Assembly (NCBI GenBank): GCA_038049695.1
Contig: CP142457.1
Location: 27,489,001-27,553,000, forward strand
Direction of reading: 5' to 3'
Length of the DNA: 64,000 nucleotides
From: Cinnamomum chago
Lineage: Eukaryota; Streptophyta; Magnoliopsida; Laurales; Lauraceae
The notes under the pieces are model-generated. The model worked only from the letters and a program-made list of their open reading frames with translations, ran no database searches and was not told where the DNA came from. This document shows, piece after piece, positions 34,389 to 45,925 of this stretch. Positions within the stretch are counted from its first letter, which is position 1. Every line of letters starts with the position of its first letter. A program made the position numbers and the translations under genes.

Positions 34389-35047
34389 ATTGCCTCCTAG
34401 CACGTGACCTCTTGAAGTTCTCTAACTTTTTGAGGTCGGGAGCGAAGCATCATGCTCGAGAGATCTGAGGTACCAATTTGAACTTCATCTCGGTGTTGGC
34501 TAATGACGTCTGATCTTTATCATGAAGTTTGTTCGCCTTTCCGAGACAATAAATATCATGCCGGTGACACTTCGTCTATCCGAGGTGATAAATATTAGGT
34601 AGGTGACGCATTATCAGCCCGAGGCAATAAATAGCATGCTGATGTTTAGCCTTCCCAAGGCAAAAAATGTAGCCTCTGAATCTCTGTACGAGATTAACTG
34701 ACAGTGTCACGTGTCTCCATCTGGTTGGTCATTCAACGAAATCGAAGCGACGCATACCTTCAGGAATTGGAACGGCCGCCATACCGTCTATAAATAGGGC
34801 TTTTCTATCTCTTTCACTTTGGCATTTTATCAGAGAAAACTCTGATGCAAGATAGAAGAGAACCCTGCCAGAGCTTTGCTGAAAGTCTAACTCAACGAAC
34901 CGGAGCCCGGAATCCGTCTCCTTTCTATGAGTTTTCTTCCCTGTCCCTATCTTTGCGTACAACCTTTCTCTGTTTTTTAGGGGTCTTGCTCTAGGGTTTT
35001 AGGGTTTTTGTTTCTCCCCCTTTACCAGTGTCACCATCTGTAAAAGA

Positions 35048-37084
35048 ATGGGATCTTATAGGAGTTGGGCGGAGACCCCTGAGGCCATGGCCTGCTTCAG
35101 GGAGATGTATGGGGTCCCAGACGACATCCCAACGAAACTGGATGACCCGAAAGACCTTTTCCAGGGTCGATCCTTCCAAGATGGCTGGATGTTATTCCCG
35201 TTAGTCTCAATAATAGAGGGAGGGGTTAGGATCCCCGTCCACCCTCTGCTTAGGGTCTGCTTGGCGACATGGCACCTTGGCCGATGTCAGCTGATGCCCA
35301 ATGGCTTCGAAGTCATAATGGGCGTTGCCGAGCTCAATAAGATATTGGGCATAAACCTTGGTGTCCATGACATTGAGGACGTATATGACATGTGCAAGAC
35401 CACCAAGGACGGTCACAGTTATTATCTCCATGGAAAGCCGAAGATGGAGCCCTTCGTCCATGATCTGGAGGACTCAAACAGACACGCTGGGGACGATCGT
35501 CTGTTCGTCTCTGGCAACTGGGAGTTTGGCAAGGACGAAACCGAGGCGGAGAAATTATATAGGATTCCTCGACACTTCGGGGTTCCTCCAAGTAATTACC
35601 GAGCTCAAAGTTTTTATCTCCCTTCTGTTGTCTTGCCGAGCTGATATTATCTTCTGTCGTGCAGAGAGCAACCAAAGGAAGCAGGGAGCTGAGCGCGCCG
35701 GCTGGAAACGGAACGATAGCTGGCTGAAACTCATGCGCGAGTATCACGGCCACAACGGGAGAGCTGCCTGGTCCCTGCTCGGATAGGGGCCGAGGTACCA
35801 CACGTACATCAAGAGGAAGGAGCTCGCACCCGCCAACTCGGAGGCTGTTGATTTGGCGCAACTCGTTGAGAGCTACTCGTCTCCCTCCAACCGTGAAGAA
35901 GAAAGGGGGAAGGAGATGGAGAAAAGGCGGCCTGTTATGAAAATAAAAGACCTGGGGGCGAAACTTTTTGGATGCCAAACTCCCTCTTCCTCAGCAGTCT
36001 CGGGGAGCGTCGGGGAAGCTGCAGTGCTGCTGCTGCTGGCGCTGGTGGTGTTGCTATTGCCCCCGGCACTACTGCTGGAACTGTTGTTGCTGGTGCTGGC
36101 GCAGCTCGACAATGTTCTGTCGAGACCCCAAGAGAGGGAGGCTGAGCTGAGAAGAGGCCGCGGTTCGGGAGCTCGGCGCAGCCTTCTAAAGGGGCTAAAG
36201 AGAAGGCCCCGAGGGAGAAGAGGCACCGAGGCGAGGGCACACCAAAGAAAGGCCCTGGGCAGGCCTTAGTCCCTCAGCCTGCGGGGGCGGCTCTATGGAG
36301 ACCATGCCTCCAGCTCGGGCCTGGGAGGCCCATGACGGTGGAAGACCGTCTAACCAGCAGTCCGTCGGTCGTTGCTGCTCTCGTCAATGCGTGCGCCCTG
36401 CCACTCGACATGCAGAGACACAAGGGAGCGGACAACATGACATTGTTGTCTGTATCCCTACAGTCGATCTTCGAGTAGTATTAGTTTCTATTAACTTTCC
36501 TCTAACACTTGTCTTCTTTCTCAAACTGCGCAGAGGGTTCAGGTGGTCCTGGAGAGGGCCTGTGAAAGTGGCTCCAAGGTCGAGAAGCTAGAAGCAGAGA
36601 GGAAGAAACTCGATGCGGCCATGGAGGGGAGTAGCCGGGAGCTGAAGGCGGCGGGGGAGAAAATAAGCGGCCAAGAGGCAGAGATGGAGTTTGCGCTCCA
36701 AGAGCTTAGTAATATGAAGGCTGAGACCCACGAGCTGAGAGGCGTGGCCGTGATCAAGGAGAAGAAGATTCTTGCACTTGAGGCCAAGCTGGTAAAGCGG
36801 GATGCCCAGCTCGAAATGGCACACAAGGAGAAAGCCGCTGTCGAAGCCTCACTCCAAGATGAAATCAAGACATGTTTCCAGGACGGGGTGGATGTGGCTA
36901 CAAAAGCATACGAGACCCAAGTCGAGAATATCAACTCGAGTGCCGAACTGCGCTGAAGAAGGCAGGGATCCCAGATGACCATCCTATCTATCAGGACCTG
37001 CCAAAGTTCACTCGCCCCGAGCCTGAGTCAAGTTCTGCCCCCACTGCAGAAACTGCTGCGGAAGTTGTTCCAACTCCGCCTTAG
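35048..37084 (+). mobile_element. antisense coding region of the Tat/Ogre-like element
   Basis: Plus-strand coding pieces lie opposite to the element's own direction. The first begins MGSYRSWAETPEAMACFREM and includes DGWMLFPLVSIIEGGVRIPV, PLLRVCLATWHLG and GFEVIMGVAELNKILGINLG, a motif set common in plant retroelement-associated 'putative plant transposon protein' frames. Later parts are GAERAGWKRNDSWLKLM, a charged coiled-coil-like stretch at about 36543-36950 (KLEAERKKLDAAM, HELRGVAV, KEKAAVEAS) and a tail with AGIPDDHPIYQDLPKF. Good GT...AG borders between some pieces suggest the family splices this transcript. Function unknown. Its broken or whole state was not judged beyond noting that the element is degraded. 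Confidence 0.7.
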
Positions 37085-37672
37085 GATGCTCCCCAGGCCA
37101 CTAGGACTGAGCCTTTTGACGTCAACATCGAGGCTACTGAATCCTTAAGTTTTTGTATTTTCTTTTTCTTTCTTGTGTAAAGATCTGACTTTGTAATGTT
37201 TCTTTCATCAATGAAGAGAATTTTTACATTCATACTTGCCCTCTCTTTTCTTCTAATAGCAATGTGTGTGCTTGACTTTCATTCCATAACTGGGCCCTTA
37301 GCACGAACGCCCGATTTTTTACCAAGTAGTTGAGTTCGGTTCGGTAACCGAAACTGAGTGACTATTGGGCAATAATGACTTTGGTTCCATAACCAGAAGT
37401 AACTTAGGCTAGTCGAACTCGGTTCAATAACCGAAATTCTAATTGCGCTGAAATTTAAATAACTTTGAAAAGTACCTGCACCTTTAGAGGTAGAAAACTC
37501 GTAGCTGATTCCGCAACCAAACTAGATTCTCATAGAAAGCGATCAGGTCCCTCAACTGCATAGCTAGTTCCATAACCGAACTAGAATAGCGGCCGAGTTC
37601 CATAACTTTGCGTGTTGCTTCGCTTGGTCCCATGACTAGGTTGGCTGGTTCTGTAACCGAGCCGAGATTTTG

Positions 37673-38330
37673 GCCGAGTTCCATAACTGCGGCACTTTGT
37701 AGCTGGTTCTGTAACCGAGCTGTGGTCTCTTCTGCGCTGGTGCTATCACCGAGCTGGGACCTTTGCCGAGTTCCATAATTGCGGCACTTTGCAACTGGTT
37801 CTGTAACCGAGCTGTGGTCTCTTCCATGCTGGTGCTGTCACCGAGCTGAGACCTTTGCCGAGTTCCATAACTGCGGCGTTTTGCAGCTGGTTCTGTAACC
37901 GAGCTATGGTCTCTTTTATGCTGGTGCTGTCACCGAGCTGAGACCTTTGCCGAGTTTCATAATTGCGGCACTTTGTAGCTGGTTCTATAACCGAGCTGTG
38001 GTCTTCCATGCTGGTGCTGTCACCGAGCTGAGACCTTTGCCGAGTTCTATAATTGCGACGCTTTGCAGCTGGTTTTGTAACCGAGCTGTGGTCTCTTTTA
38101 TACTGATGTTGTCACCGAGCTGAGACCTTTGCCGAGTTCCATAACTGCGGCGCTTTGCAGCTGGTTCTGTAACCAAGCTGTGGTCTCTTTCATGCTGGTG
38201 CTGTCACCCAGCTGAGACCTTTGCCGAGTTTCATAACTGCGGCGCTTGGCAGCTGGTTCTATAACCGAGCTGTGGTCTCTTCCATGGCAGTGCTGTCACC
38301 GAACTAAGACCTTTGCCGAGTTCCATAACT
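37673..38330. repeat. 92-bp tandem array, seven units
   Basis: The word GCCGAGTT starts each unit at 37673, 37765, 37857, 37949, 38039, 38131, 38223 and 38315. The spacing is 92 bases throughout except one of 90. Each unit carries three ACCGAGCT-type words (GTAACCGAGCTGTGGTCTC, TCACCGAGCTGAGACC). Because 92 is not a multiple of three, no protein repeat can stay in frame: the open frames seen on the minus strand are artefacts. Array formation inside Tat-lineage elements is a known source of plant satellites. Confidence 0.95.
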
Positions 38331-38378
38331 TGGCGAGGATCAGAGTTGTTGCTGTAAGTGAAGTTGTCCGGGTCATGG

Positions 38379-38725
38379 CTGGTGCTATCACCGAGGCCAT
38401 TGCCGGGACTATAAAAGTCGAGGGCGGTGTTGCCACCGAAGCCCGACGTTGAAGCTATGTAGCGGAGGCTGGTGTTGTCACCGAGGCCACTACCGAAGCT
38501 TTGTTTTAGGTTTGAAGAAGCTGGGCTGAGACTGGTGCTGCCACCGAGGCCGTAGCCGAAGCTATGAAGATTGGAACTGTCTGAGCTGTGGCTGGTGCTA
38601 TCACCGAGGCCGTTGCCGGAGCTGTCAAGGTCGAGATTGTCTGAGCGGCTGGTGCTACCACCGAGGCCGCTACTGGAGCTGTCACGATTGGAACTGTCCG
38701 AGTTGTGGCTGGTGCTATCTCTGAA
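38379..38725. repeat. second, looser tandem array
   Basis: The phrase GGCTGGTGCTATCACCGAGG and close variants recur about every 55-70 bases from 38379 to 38710, sharing the ACCGAG word with the adjacent 92-bp array. Probably a diverged older part of the same tandem region. Confidence 0.75.
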
Positions 38726-38754
38726 TCGGGACTTAAGGATGAAGAACGCATGGC

Positions 38755-39319
38755 TTAGTCAAGGACCTGTTTCCGTGATCGCCGTTTCTTTTCTGATGGA
38801 AGGGTCCCGCTAGAGGTTGAAGCTCTTGTGAGCTCGAACTTCGTTCCGGTTCGCCTTGTCGACCAGTGCTTTCGTAGTGACTGTGGGGAACCAAACAAGG
38901 TCCCTTTTAAAGCTTGTTGCATGGCAGCGGAGCTTGCTCGAAAGATGCGAGGGTCGCGGCTGCGGACCCTGGTATCAATGAGGGACGGATCTTCATCATT
39001 GTCGCTGTTGCGATCCACTTGGTGGAAGAAATGACGAGACCTGGCTGCTGCTGAAATTTTTGCTCCGCGAAGGAGTCTCCAGCAGGGCAATACTCTGTTT
39101 GGGGGTGCCTCGGTGGAGGAGCGCTTTGCTGGGGATGTGTTGTCACCTCCTTTGCTAATGAACATGTCTGAGTTACATATCGTCTCACGCCTGTCACATC
39201 AGACTTTCCCTGGATCTGTTTCGACTTAGGGTTGTCGATGATGGTGGCTGGGCTTTGCAGATCCTTTGTCGCTGCTAGAGGCATGGCTTTGTCGATCATT
39301 CCCCACAGACGGCGCCAAT
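38755..39319 (-). mobile_element. leader and gag-like stretch next to the upstream LTR
   Basis: From the primer-binding sequence at 39319 downward on the minus strand, coding-like sequence with no firm motif runs to about 38755. By position it is the leader/gag start of the Tat/Ogre-like element. Confidence 0.45.
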
Positions 39320-40160
39320 TGTGAGTGCCTAAAAGTTAAGGACTCAGGTTAGGTTAGTATGAGATTCGTGATATGCTGTTTAAGCTTCTTTGGGGAAGAT
39401 AGATCGCCTTAGGACCTGAAAGGAAAGGAGAAATAGATATCAGAGACCGTGGCTGCCGTCAGCCGAAGGCTCTCCGATGCCTGACTTAGTGTTATCACTG
39501 AACAAAGGATGGAGATGAGAGGCAAATATGCTCTTATGCAAGGCGTTCTGTAACGCGCTATGCAATGTGTAATATTCAGCATAATGATGCGTGTTATTGC
39601 ATGTTGTAAAAAACATTAGCCCATACCTCTGAATGGATTCTTACCCTTGTATATGTAGAGGTTTCACCTGGCGCACCCTTAGTGGGGGTAGATGGAGATA
39701 CTGTCAGGTCAAATCAAGAGATGACCCTCGATATTAATGTGGATGTGATTGATCAAGAAGACACCTGATCGCTATCTGGCGCCTATCTTGTCTGTCAGCA
39801 CGTTCTGCAATGTAACCGTAACTTCATAGAAGTACAATCATGGCTTATTGCTCATTTCAGTGGATGGATCGAGCTGAAGATGATACTGAGGCCAGATTTG
39901 AGTGCATCCTGACACTATTGCCGACGTACCTTATACCAAGACCGAGATGAGTCCAATCGATACTCTTACCAAGACTGACTCAAGCTTGACGCAAGCTGGC
40001 ATTGTTTGCCGAGCTGAGAAGAGATGTCTATATGGTACCGTTACCGAATTAGTTGGATTTGGGCACTGTGACCGAACTTGGACACCGAGATCGGGATGGG
40101 CTGAGCTGGTACTGCTACCTAGACTAGCGTAATCATACTCTTAGGAAAACACCCCACACA
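39320..40160 (-). repeat. LTR of the Tat/Ogre-like element (upstream copy)
   Basis: 841 bases; 5' LTR when read on the minus strand, followed at once by the TTGGCGCCGTCTG primer-binding region. The flanking duplication ACAAC is on its right. Confidence 0.93.
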
Positions 40161-40165
40161 ACAAC

Positions 40166-42559
40166 AATTATGGTTCTGAAATGTCACGAAGATGGAGCCT
40201 TTTGGTTTCCTTTCTTCAATTTGTTGTAAACTTGGGTTTTGGTTTCCGGTCCAATTTACTGCAATTGAAGAATGCCCATTTGGGTTTCTTGTTATCTTTC
40301 TTCTCATTTGATTTATGATTTTATCTTTCTTGATTCAATTTAGAAAGGCCTGAGAAATGTATAAGAAACTGAAAATTTTCTTCTATTATAAAATGTATGG
40401 GAAATAGTTGAGCAACACCAGCATCTTGCTTCTAAAATGAATCTGAAAGTGGATTGGAAGCTATACGTAGGGGATGTTGACTCTTTTGCAGCATTTTTCA
40501 TAGCGTTGGTATAAGCAGTAAAAATAGAAAAAAAAGGTGTACAGATGAGCACACCCACGATCAACATCTCGTGTAAAATACAAGAGAAATAAAACAGAAC
40601 AGTTCATAGGCTTCTGCATATTGTGTCTTCGTGATTACTCCATCAAAAGTTTTATTGGCCTGACAGACCTTTCTTATCTGAAATTCATAGTGCTCTTTGC
40701 TAATTGAGTGTGCATTGTATCTAGACCTCTGATTGAAGAGGACTAAGTCCACAATTCATGGGTTTGTTTGCTTTCTTCATTTTCCTTTAAGTTCTTAAAA
40801 GAGTAATTCTCAAGCATGACTTCTTTATTCTCTTCTCTCTTTTTTTTCCTTCTTTTCTCTTCTTTTTTTTTTTTTTTTTTTTTTTTGATGCATTTGCACA
40901 AAGATTCACACACCCCATAAAAATAGGAAGTTCTCTCTCCATTTATAACGTAGTATTAGTTTTGGGTTCCGCTATGATTGGAATGGGTCTTTTTAGGCTT
41001 CATCAATGTTCTATTCTTTTGTTTTTGGGCAAAGGTCTTGGTTTTATTAGCTTTGTTCTTTTTCCTTTGGATTCTTAAAATAGTAATTCTCAAGCATGAG
41101 TTCTTTATTCTCTTCTTCTTCTTTTCTTTTCTTTTTTTTTTTCCTTCTTTTCACTTTTCTTTTTGGTATTGATGCATTTGCAAAAATAGGGAGTTCTTTT
41201 AAAATTAAATCCGAACGAATCCATAAGATCCATGATCCAACACTCATATTGTTATAGAAATAACATAATAATTTGTAGCATCTTACAAGGAGCTTTCCCT
41301 TATATAGAACTGAATCAAGAATTCAAGACAACAGAATTACTGGATTTGTAGTGTTCATGTTTAAAAACTCGACTCTTAAAAAGAATTACGGACTAGCATT
41401 ATCACTTATTTACTTTAGTTTCCTCTGGTGATATTTAAGGTGATGAGTTTACATTTGTCTGTTACTATAATTTCTTGGCACAGGGTTTATGAGCATGCTT
41501 GGGTCGCCAAGTCACTTACATGACCACAGACTTGGCTTCTTTTAGGTGATCATTCTGGTTTTTTTCCTCTTTCTAAAGTCTATTGAAAATGATATTTCAA
41601 CTTCAAGAATCACTTTATTGAAGGTGATAGATTGGATTCATCTCTTTTTAAATATAAGCATATGTTGCCTTTCTTATTATTTATTGTTGTGTGGGTTTCT
41701 ATATCCATTTTTTATGACATAAAATTTTCACTTGAGCTTAAACAAGTTCTCTGACATTTGTAGGCTGAAATTGCTCAACTATGTGTGAACAAGTGGTTTG
41801 TTCCAGAATTTGAGTTGTCTTATTGTTGCTTGCCTAGCTATTAATGTTGAGTTCCTTAGGATGAGCGGGATGTGGAAGATATCAGTACATCTATCCGATA
41901 GCAACAAAAACAATATGAAGGTTAAAGATAATGATGAGTACAAACAAAATTTGGAATTAGTTGCTTTTGATGTCACTTAGGCCCTTTTTGTTTGCATTAA
42001 AATAGATAGGAATTGAATATATAAGTTTGTTAAAATAAAGGTCAATTGTGAATTTTCAAATATGATCAAGTATTTCAAGATTCATTTTTTTTAAATTTTT
42101 CCATATACAGGAAGCTTACTTGTTATCCATTTCCATTTATTTTATCTATCATTTAAGATAAGTGAGAGGATTTAGAATCTTCAAATAATATTCTTTGAAA
42201 GGTAAGAGATAAGAAAAAAAATTGTGTCAACAAGATGTTTCTTAAAGAAAACGAATGTTTTTTTTTTTTCCAACTTTCTTATACTAGTGGGTTAAAATTT
42301 TGAGATTCCTTCCCATGAAAATAAAATTCGGAACAATCATTTATACATACCAAACATGTTTTCTACACCCTTATCTCGTAGGAATATGAGAACATCTAAA
42401 TGCCATGATGCCAAATGCGCCCTTAGTTTTTTTTTTTTTTTGCTATTTGGTATAATGAGTGGTGGTTACGGGGTTCATGGAGATGGGTTTCTTGAAATGG
42501 AGATGGGTTTGATTCACCAGCCCATTTGAATTGCATATGCATCACATATGTAGTTGGGC
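40166..42559. other. intergenic, with a ~170-bp duplication
   Basis: No gene recognised. A block with TTCTTAAAA.AGTAATTCTCAA, GCATGA.TTCTTTATTCTC, a long T/C tract and GATGCATTTGCA occurs at 40785-40935 and again at 41066-41200, about 280 bases apart. Long T-runs lie at 40865-40886 and 42256. Nothing else can be supported. Confidence 0.45.
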
Positions 42560-42569
42560 ATTTATGTAT

Positions 42570-42699
42570 GAGGGCTACTCCCCTCAGCTGCATCCCTCCT
42601 TAATATCAGTTGCAGGCATGTGAGGAGAGTAGCTGCAGCCCTCCTCACATGCCTGCAGCTAATATTAGAGGGAGGCTACAGCTGAGGAGAGCAGCAGCC
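42570..42699. mobile_element. 130-bp foldback MITE, 9-base duplication
   Basis: Flanked by the perfect 9-base duplication TTTATGTAT (42561-42569 and 42700-42708). The whole element folds on itself. The left arm CCCTCAGCTGCATCC ... GTTGCAGGCATGTGAGGAG pairs with the right arm CTCCTCACATGCCTGCAGC ... GGCTACAGCTGAGG over about 60 bases, leaving a loop of about 13 bases. The inner 18 base pairs are perfect. The duplication length points to a Mutator-like transposase. A transcript from it would form a miRNA-precursor-like hairpin. Confidence 0.92.
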
Positions 42700-42708
42700 T
42701 TTATGTAT

Positions 42709-45700
42709 ATATTCAATTGGCATGTTGTGTTTTCATGTTACGCGCCCAACCATCTTAGTTGTTTCATGTTATATACAATTAATAGAACATGTTTAATTGA
42801 ATGTATTGTTTGTGCGTGCTGTCATTTACAGTTGAGTTTGTTGAATGTCGTTCGAACCTTTTTTTAGCATGAAAACATGTGCCTTGCAATGAAATGAATC
42901 TATTTGAGGTGGTTTTTCAACATCACCTGTAATTTTCTTCTACACTAGTAGTTATTAAACTTCAAATTATTTAGCCCCTTTGAAAAAAGACTAGGAACCA
43001 TGGCAACCCTCCCAACGCTAGCAAGGTAACTAGATGCCAAAAAAATGTAATTTTATATGGACTTTCTTTTTTCCTGATATGGATGCTTCATGCATAAACT
43101 TTTTTCATGTGACCACCATTTTTATGGCCATGCAAAATTATTTGAGTTCTTGCACCCACTAAACAGTAGTTGAGGCCTCAAGAAGCAAAAGTAGAAAATA
43201 CAGTTATAATAATCTGCCCTCAGTCGAAGAGGCGGCCTGCATGGCAAAAAAATTTATATAAAATATAAATATTATGATATTATGCAATTAATATCACACT
43301 AACAATATCTTAACAAATCATGGAAACTAAAAACAGAAAAATGCGATTAAGTCGGAGAAAATTAGTAAAACCTTGATAAAAAAATCATTTTTGGCAGTAA
43401 ATTATATTTATCTCAATTTTTAGTGCTTATATTATGTAAACTTCATTTTATTTCCCAATAATATTGCAAGGAAGAGAACAAATTTGGAAATGTCCCAAGA
43501 AAGATATTTCTCATAATGGTGCCAAACATGAGGGCCAGAAAGCAATCATGCAAGATGGAACACAAAATTCAAAGCACAGAGTCTGGACAAAATATGGATC
43601 TATGCTCGCCCACAAGAATGTTCTCTAAAGGCCAAGTCCAGATAGAGGAGCAAATCTCATGAAGGACTCAAGCCCAAGTCCAATAATATAGATATTTCAT
43701 GTAGTACTGGTCCTGGATACAAGATGAAGTCTGGCAGACAAGGTAAGACCATTGAGCCCACAATTTTCTCAGAATGTAAAGAACAGGAATTGACAAAAGA
43801 AAAGAGCATAAAAAGAAAGTAGACACAGCTATAAGACCAACCCACCCTTTTCCATGGGCTTTCTTTTTCTTCTGTTCTTACACATCTGTTTGCTTTCTTA
43901 CTAGTCTCACAGGTCTTATGACTAACATAATATTTTATGCATATTTCAGGTACTTTCCGACTACCTGGATTAATGGTTCTACCAGTTTCAAGCCTCCAAA
44001 GCACCACAATCTTCCACAGAGATACCAAGGACCTCCAAGCTTGCGCTTCATGGAAAATCGGTAAAACCAGAAAAACAAAATGGGCACACAGGACATATAT
44101 AAAAACATGCATCTCATTCTTGACAAGGTAACAGAGGTGGGAGAACAGCTTCACATGCCTCCTTGTTCACATAGATCTAGCAATGCCAAGGTCTGCAAAA
44201 GCCCAGAAAAGTTTGACAATAAAAACCACCCCATGATCGATATATGCAAACATGACGACATCCAAAATGCATTTGTTCAATATCAGAAGGAACCATGAGG
44301 TGCCTGAGAAAGCAATAAAGGTACAGTTGCAACATGAGTGCTGAAATTATTAATAGAAACAAACTTCATTGATTTTCCATCACCACCACCATAATGTTTC
44401 TGTCCATCATTTTACGGCCTGGATCCAATGAATCTCGGGCTCCAAACCCGAACCTAAACCATTTAGCAGTGCAGGTAAAAATCCAAAATCAGATCTAGCC
44501 AAGCAGCCTCCTAATTTGAACCCACTTTTGTAGTCAGATCCACATGGGTCTTGGCTCCAATTTACAAGGACTTTTTGAAGGATCAACAACTAAGGCCATC
44601 TCTTCAAATGCTAGAGCTTGGTTCAAATACTGTGTTGGAAAAACAAAGAAGTTCGAATGGACACCTCATGCAGAATGGACATTGATAGTTTCACTTTTCA
44701 GGCCAGCAGTGTCGGGAACTCAAAACAGAGAGGAAACCTGGCTTCCACAAAAATAATGTTACATGGCCCTCTCCAATCTGCTTGTCGCCAAGAGATAAAG
44801 CACTTAAACTTTGGCTTAAAGAAAGACAACACCACCATGGAGATACTATATTTTAGAGTGAACCAGATTAAAGCTTAATTCCCTTCAATAGAAGAGAGGT
44901 TGTTTTAGAATCTGACACCCAGCTAAAGGTGCAGATGATAAATTTGTATATTCCGTAATATAGTTTTAAAATCCGACACCCTTCTAAAGAAGGCACAGAG
45001 GATAAATTTGTATATTCGGTAATATATTTTTACCGTCGTTAGATTTTAGCTAGAGGTGGGACCCGATGTATAGAATTAACTAAAAAGTACAAAACCAAGG
45101 ATGAAAAATAGATGCTATATAATCATTTGAGTATACACAGATTATTTTCACGCTTATACAGACATTTTTCATGTTCACATTATAATATATTAAAACCAAG
45201 CATTTTGGCTTTAATTTTGACTGCCTGTTATGATTTTGAAAGTAAGTTATTCCTTTTTCAAATCTTTTCAGTTTTCTCCCCACTTATCTCATGGAAACTA
45301 CCTACATTATCTCTTTATTGAAACCACTCACGTCTACTCACCACTTTTCAAAATTTTACTTTTCTTTTTGTGCAACCTCTCTTTCTACCCAAACTCTACC
45401 ATTCCCTTTCTTCTCCAATTCTCCTCTTTCCTTTCTATGCCATTAGCCTTACAATAAATAAGCAGGTACTCTCATAACCTTTTCTCTCTTTTTTTTTCTT
45501 CTTTCTTTCTAAAATTTATGGATATTTTTTTAATGCAAGAATATTTAATTCGCAATGTTGGTCATACCTATGCTGAACACGGGTTATTGTGCTAGTTTCA
45601 GATTATATCATTTCCGTAGATAAATTACATTTTTAAACGGGTGTTTCACATTTAAGGCTCTCTGGACTCTTAACGGCAGTCAAGCTCAATACTAAAAAAT

Positions 45701-45837
45701 ATACTCACATCTCTCTTAAGGGGAAAGTAAGAATTTTATTAAGAACCAAGGAGCAAGGATGGAAAAAATAAATTAATAATACAACAATGTAAACCATGTT
45801 TCACGCAAGACGAAACACATACAACATGTGTAAGTTC
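42709..45837. other. probable 3' region or last intron of the NRP gene; no exon recognised
   Basis: The NRP gene on the minus strand should continue here with a short last exon, but none could be found with confidence. At 44913-45030 a ~69-bp phrase (AATC.GACACCC ... GATAAATTTGTATATTC.G ... TAATATA) is duplicated in tandem. The rest is AT-rich without a recognisable gene. Confidence 0.4.

Positions 45838-45902
<65 letters not shown>
45838..45902. repeat. compound microsatellite (GT)n(GA)n
   Basis: About 8 GT followed by about 24 GA units. It lies in the NRP gene 23 bases beyond the splice donor of the fourth identified exon, so the transcript would carry a long CU then AC run just inside that intron. 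Confidence 0.97.
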
Positions 45903-45905
<3 letters not shown>

Positions 45906-45925
45906 AATATCTAAACTTTCATTAC

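Larger units (their letters stand above)
33545..40160 (-). mobile_element. Ty3/gypsy Tat/Ogre-like LTR element, non-autonomous, broken
   Basis: LTRs at 33545-34388 and 39320-40160 (TGTGAGTGCC...CCACACA) are flanked by the duplication ACAAC (33540-33544 and 40161-40165). On the minus strand, directly inside the 39320 LTR, is TTGGCGCCGTCTGTGGGGAA, the primer-binding region typical of this gypsy group, so the element reads right to left. The LTRs differ at about 2.5 percent of positions. The ~4.9-kb interior has a gag-leader-like stretch, tandem arrays and a coding region on the opposite (plus) strand, but no polymerase or integrase was recognised. Tat-lineage elements such as Grande are known for such antisense frames. 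A large-derivative, non-autonomous copy; broken in a few places. Confidence 0.88.

Noticed and set aside
35853-36269. 138-residue Arg/Leu-rich plus frame and overlapping minus frames
   Set aside because: Low-complexity GCTG-rich sequence within the antisense coding region of the LTR element. The alternative frames are shadows.
37484-38176. Overlapping minus-strand frames with repeated peptide words
   Set aside because: They are translations of the 92-bp tandem array; 92 is not divisible by three, so the frames shift from unit to unit and cannot be a real repeat protein.
42900-42946. Possible Helitron 3' end (hairpin AGGTG/CACCT then CTAG-T)
   Set aside because: The stem is only five base pairs, the loop is long and the spacing to CTAG is larger than usual; no paired 5' end could be shown.
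43657-44154. 165-residue minus-strand frame downstream of NRP
   Set aside because: Considered as the NRP last exon because of ISILLDLG near its end, but no acceptor fits and the rest has no family likeness.
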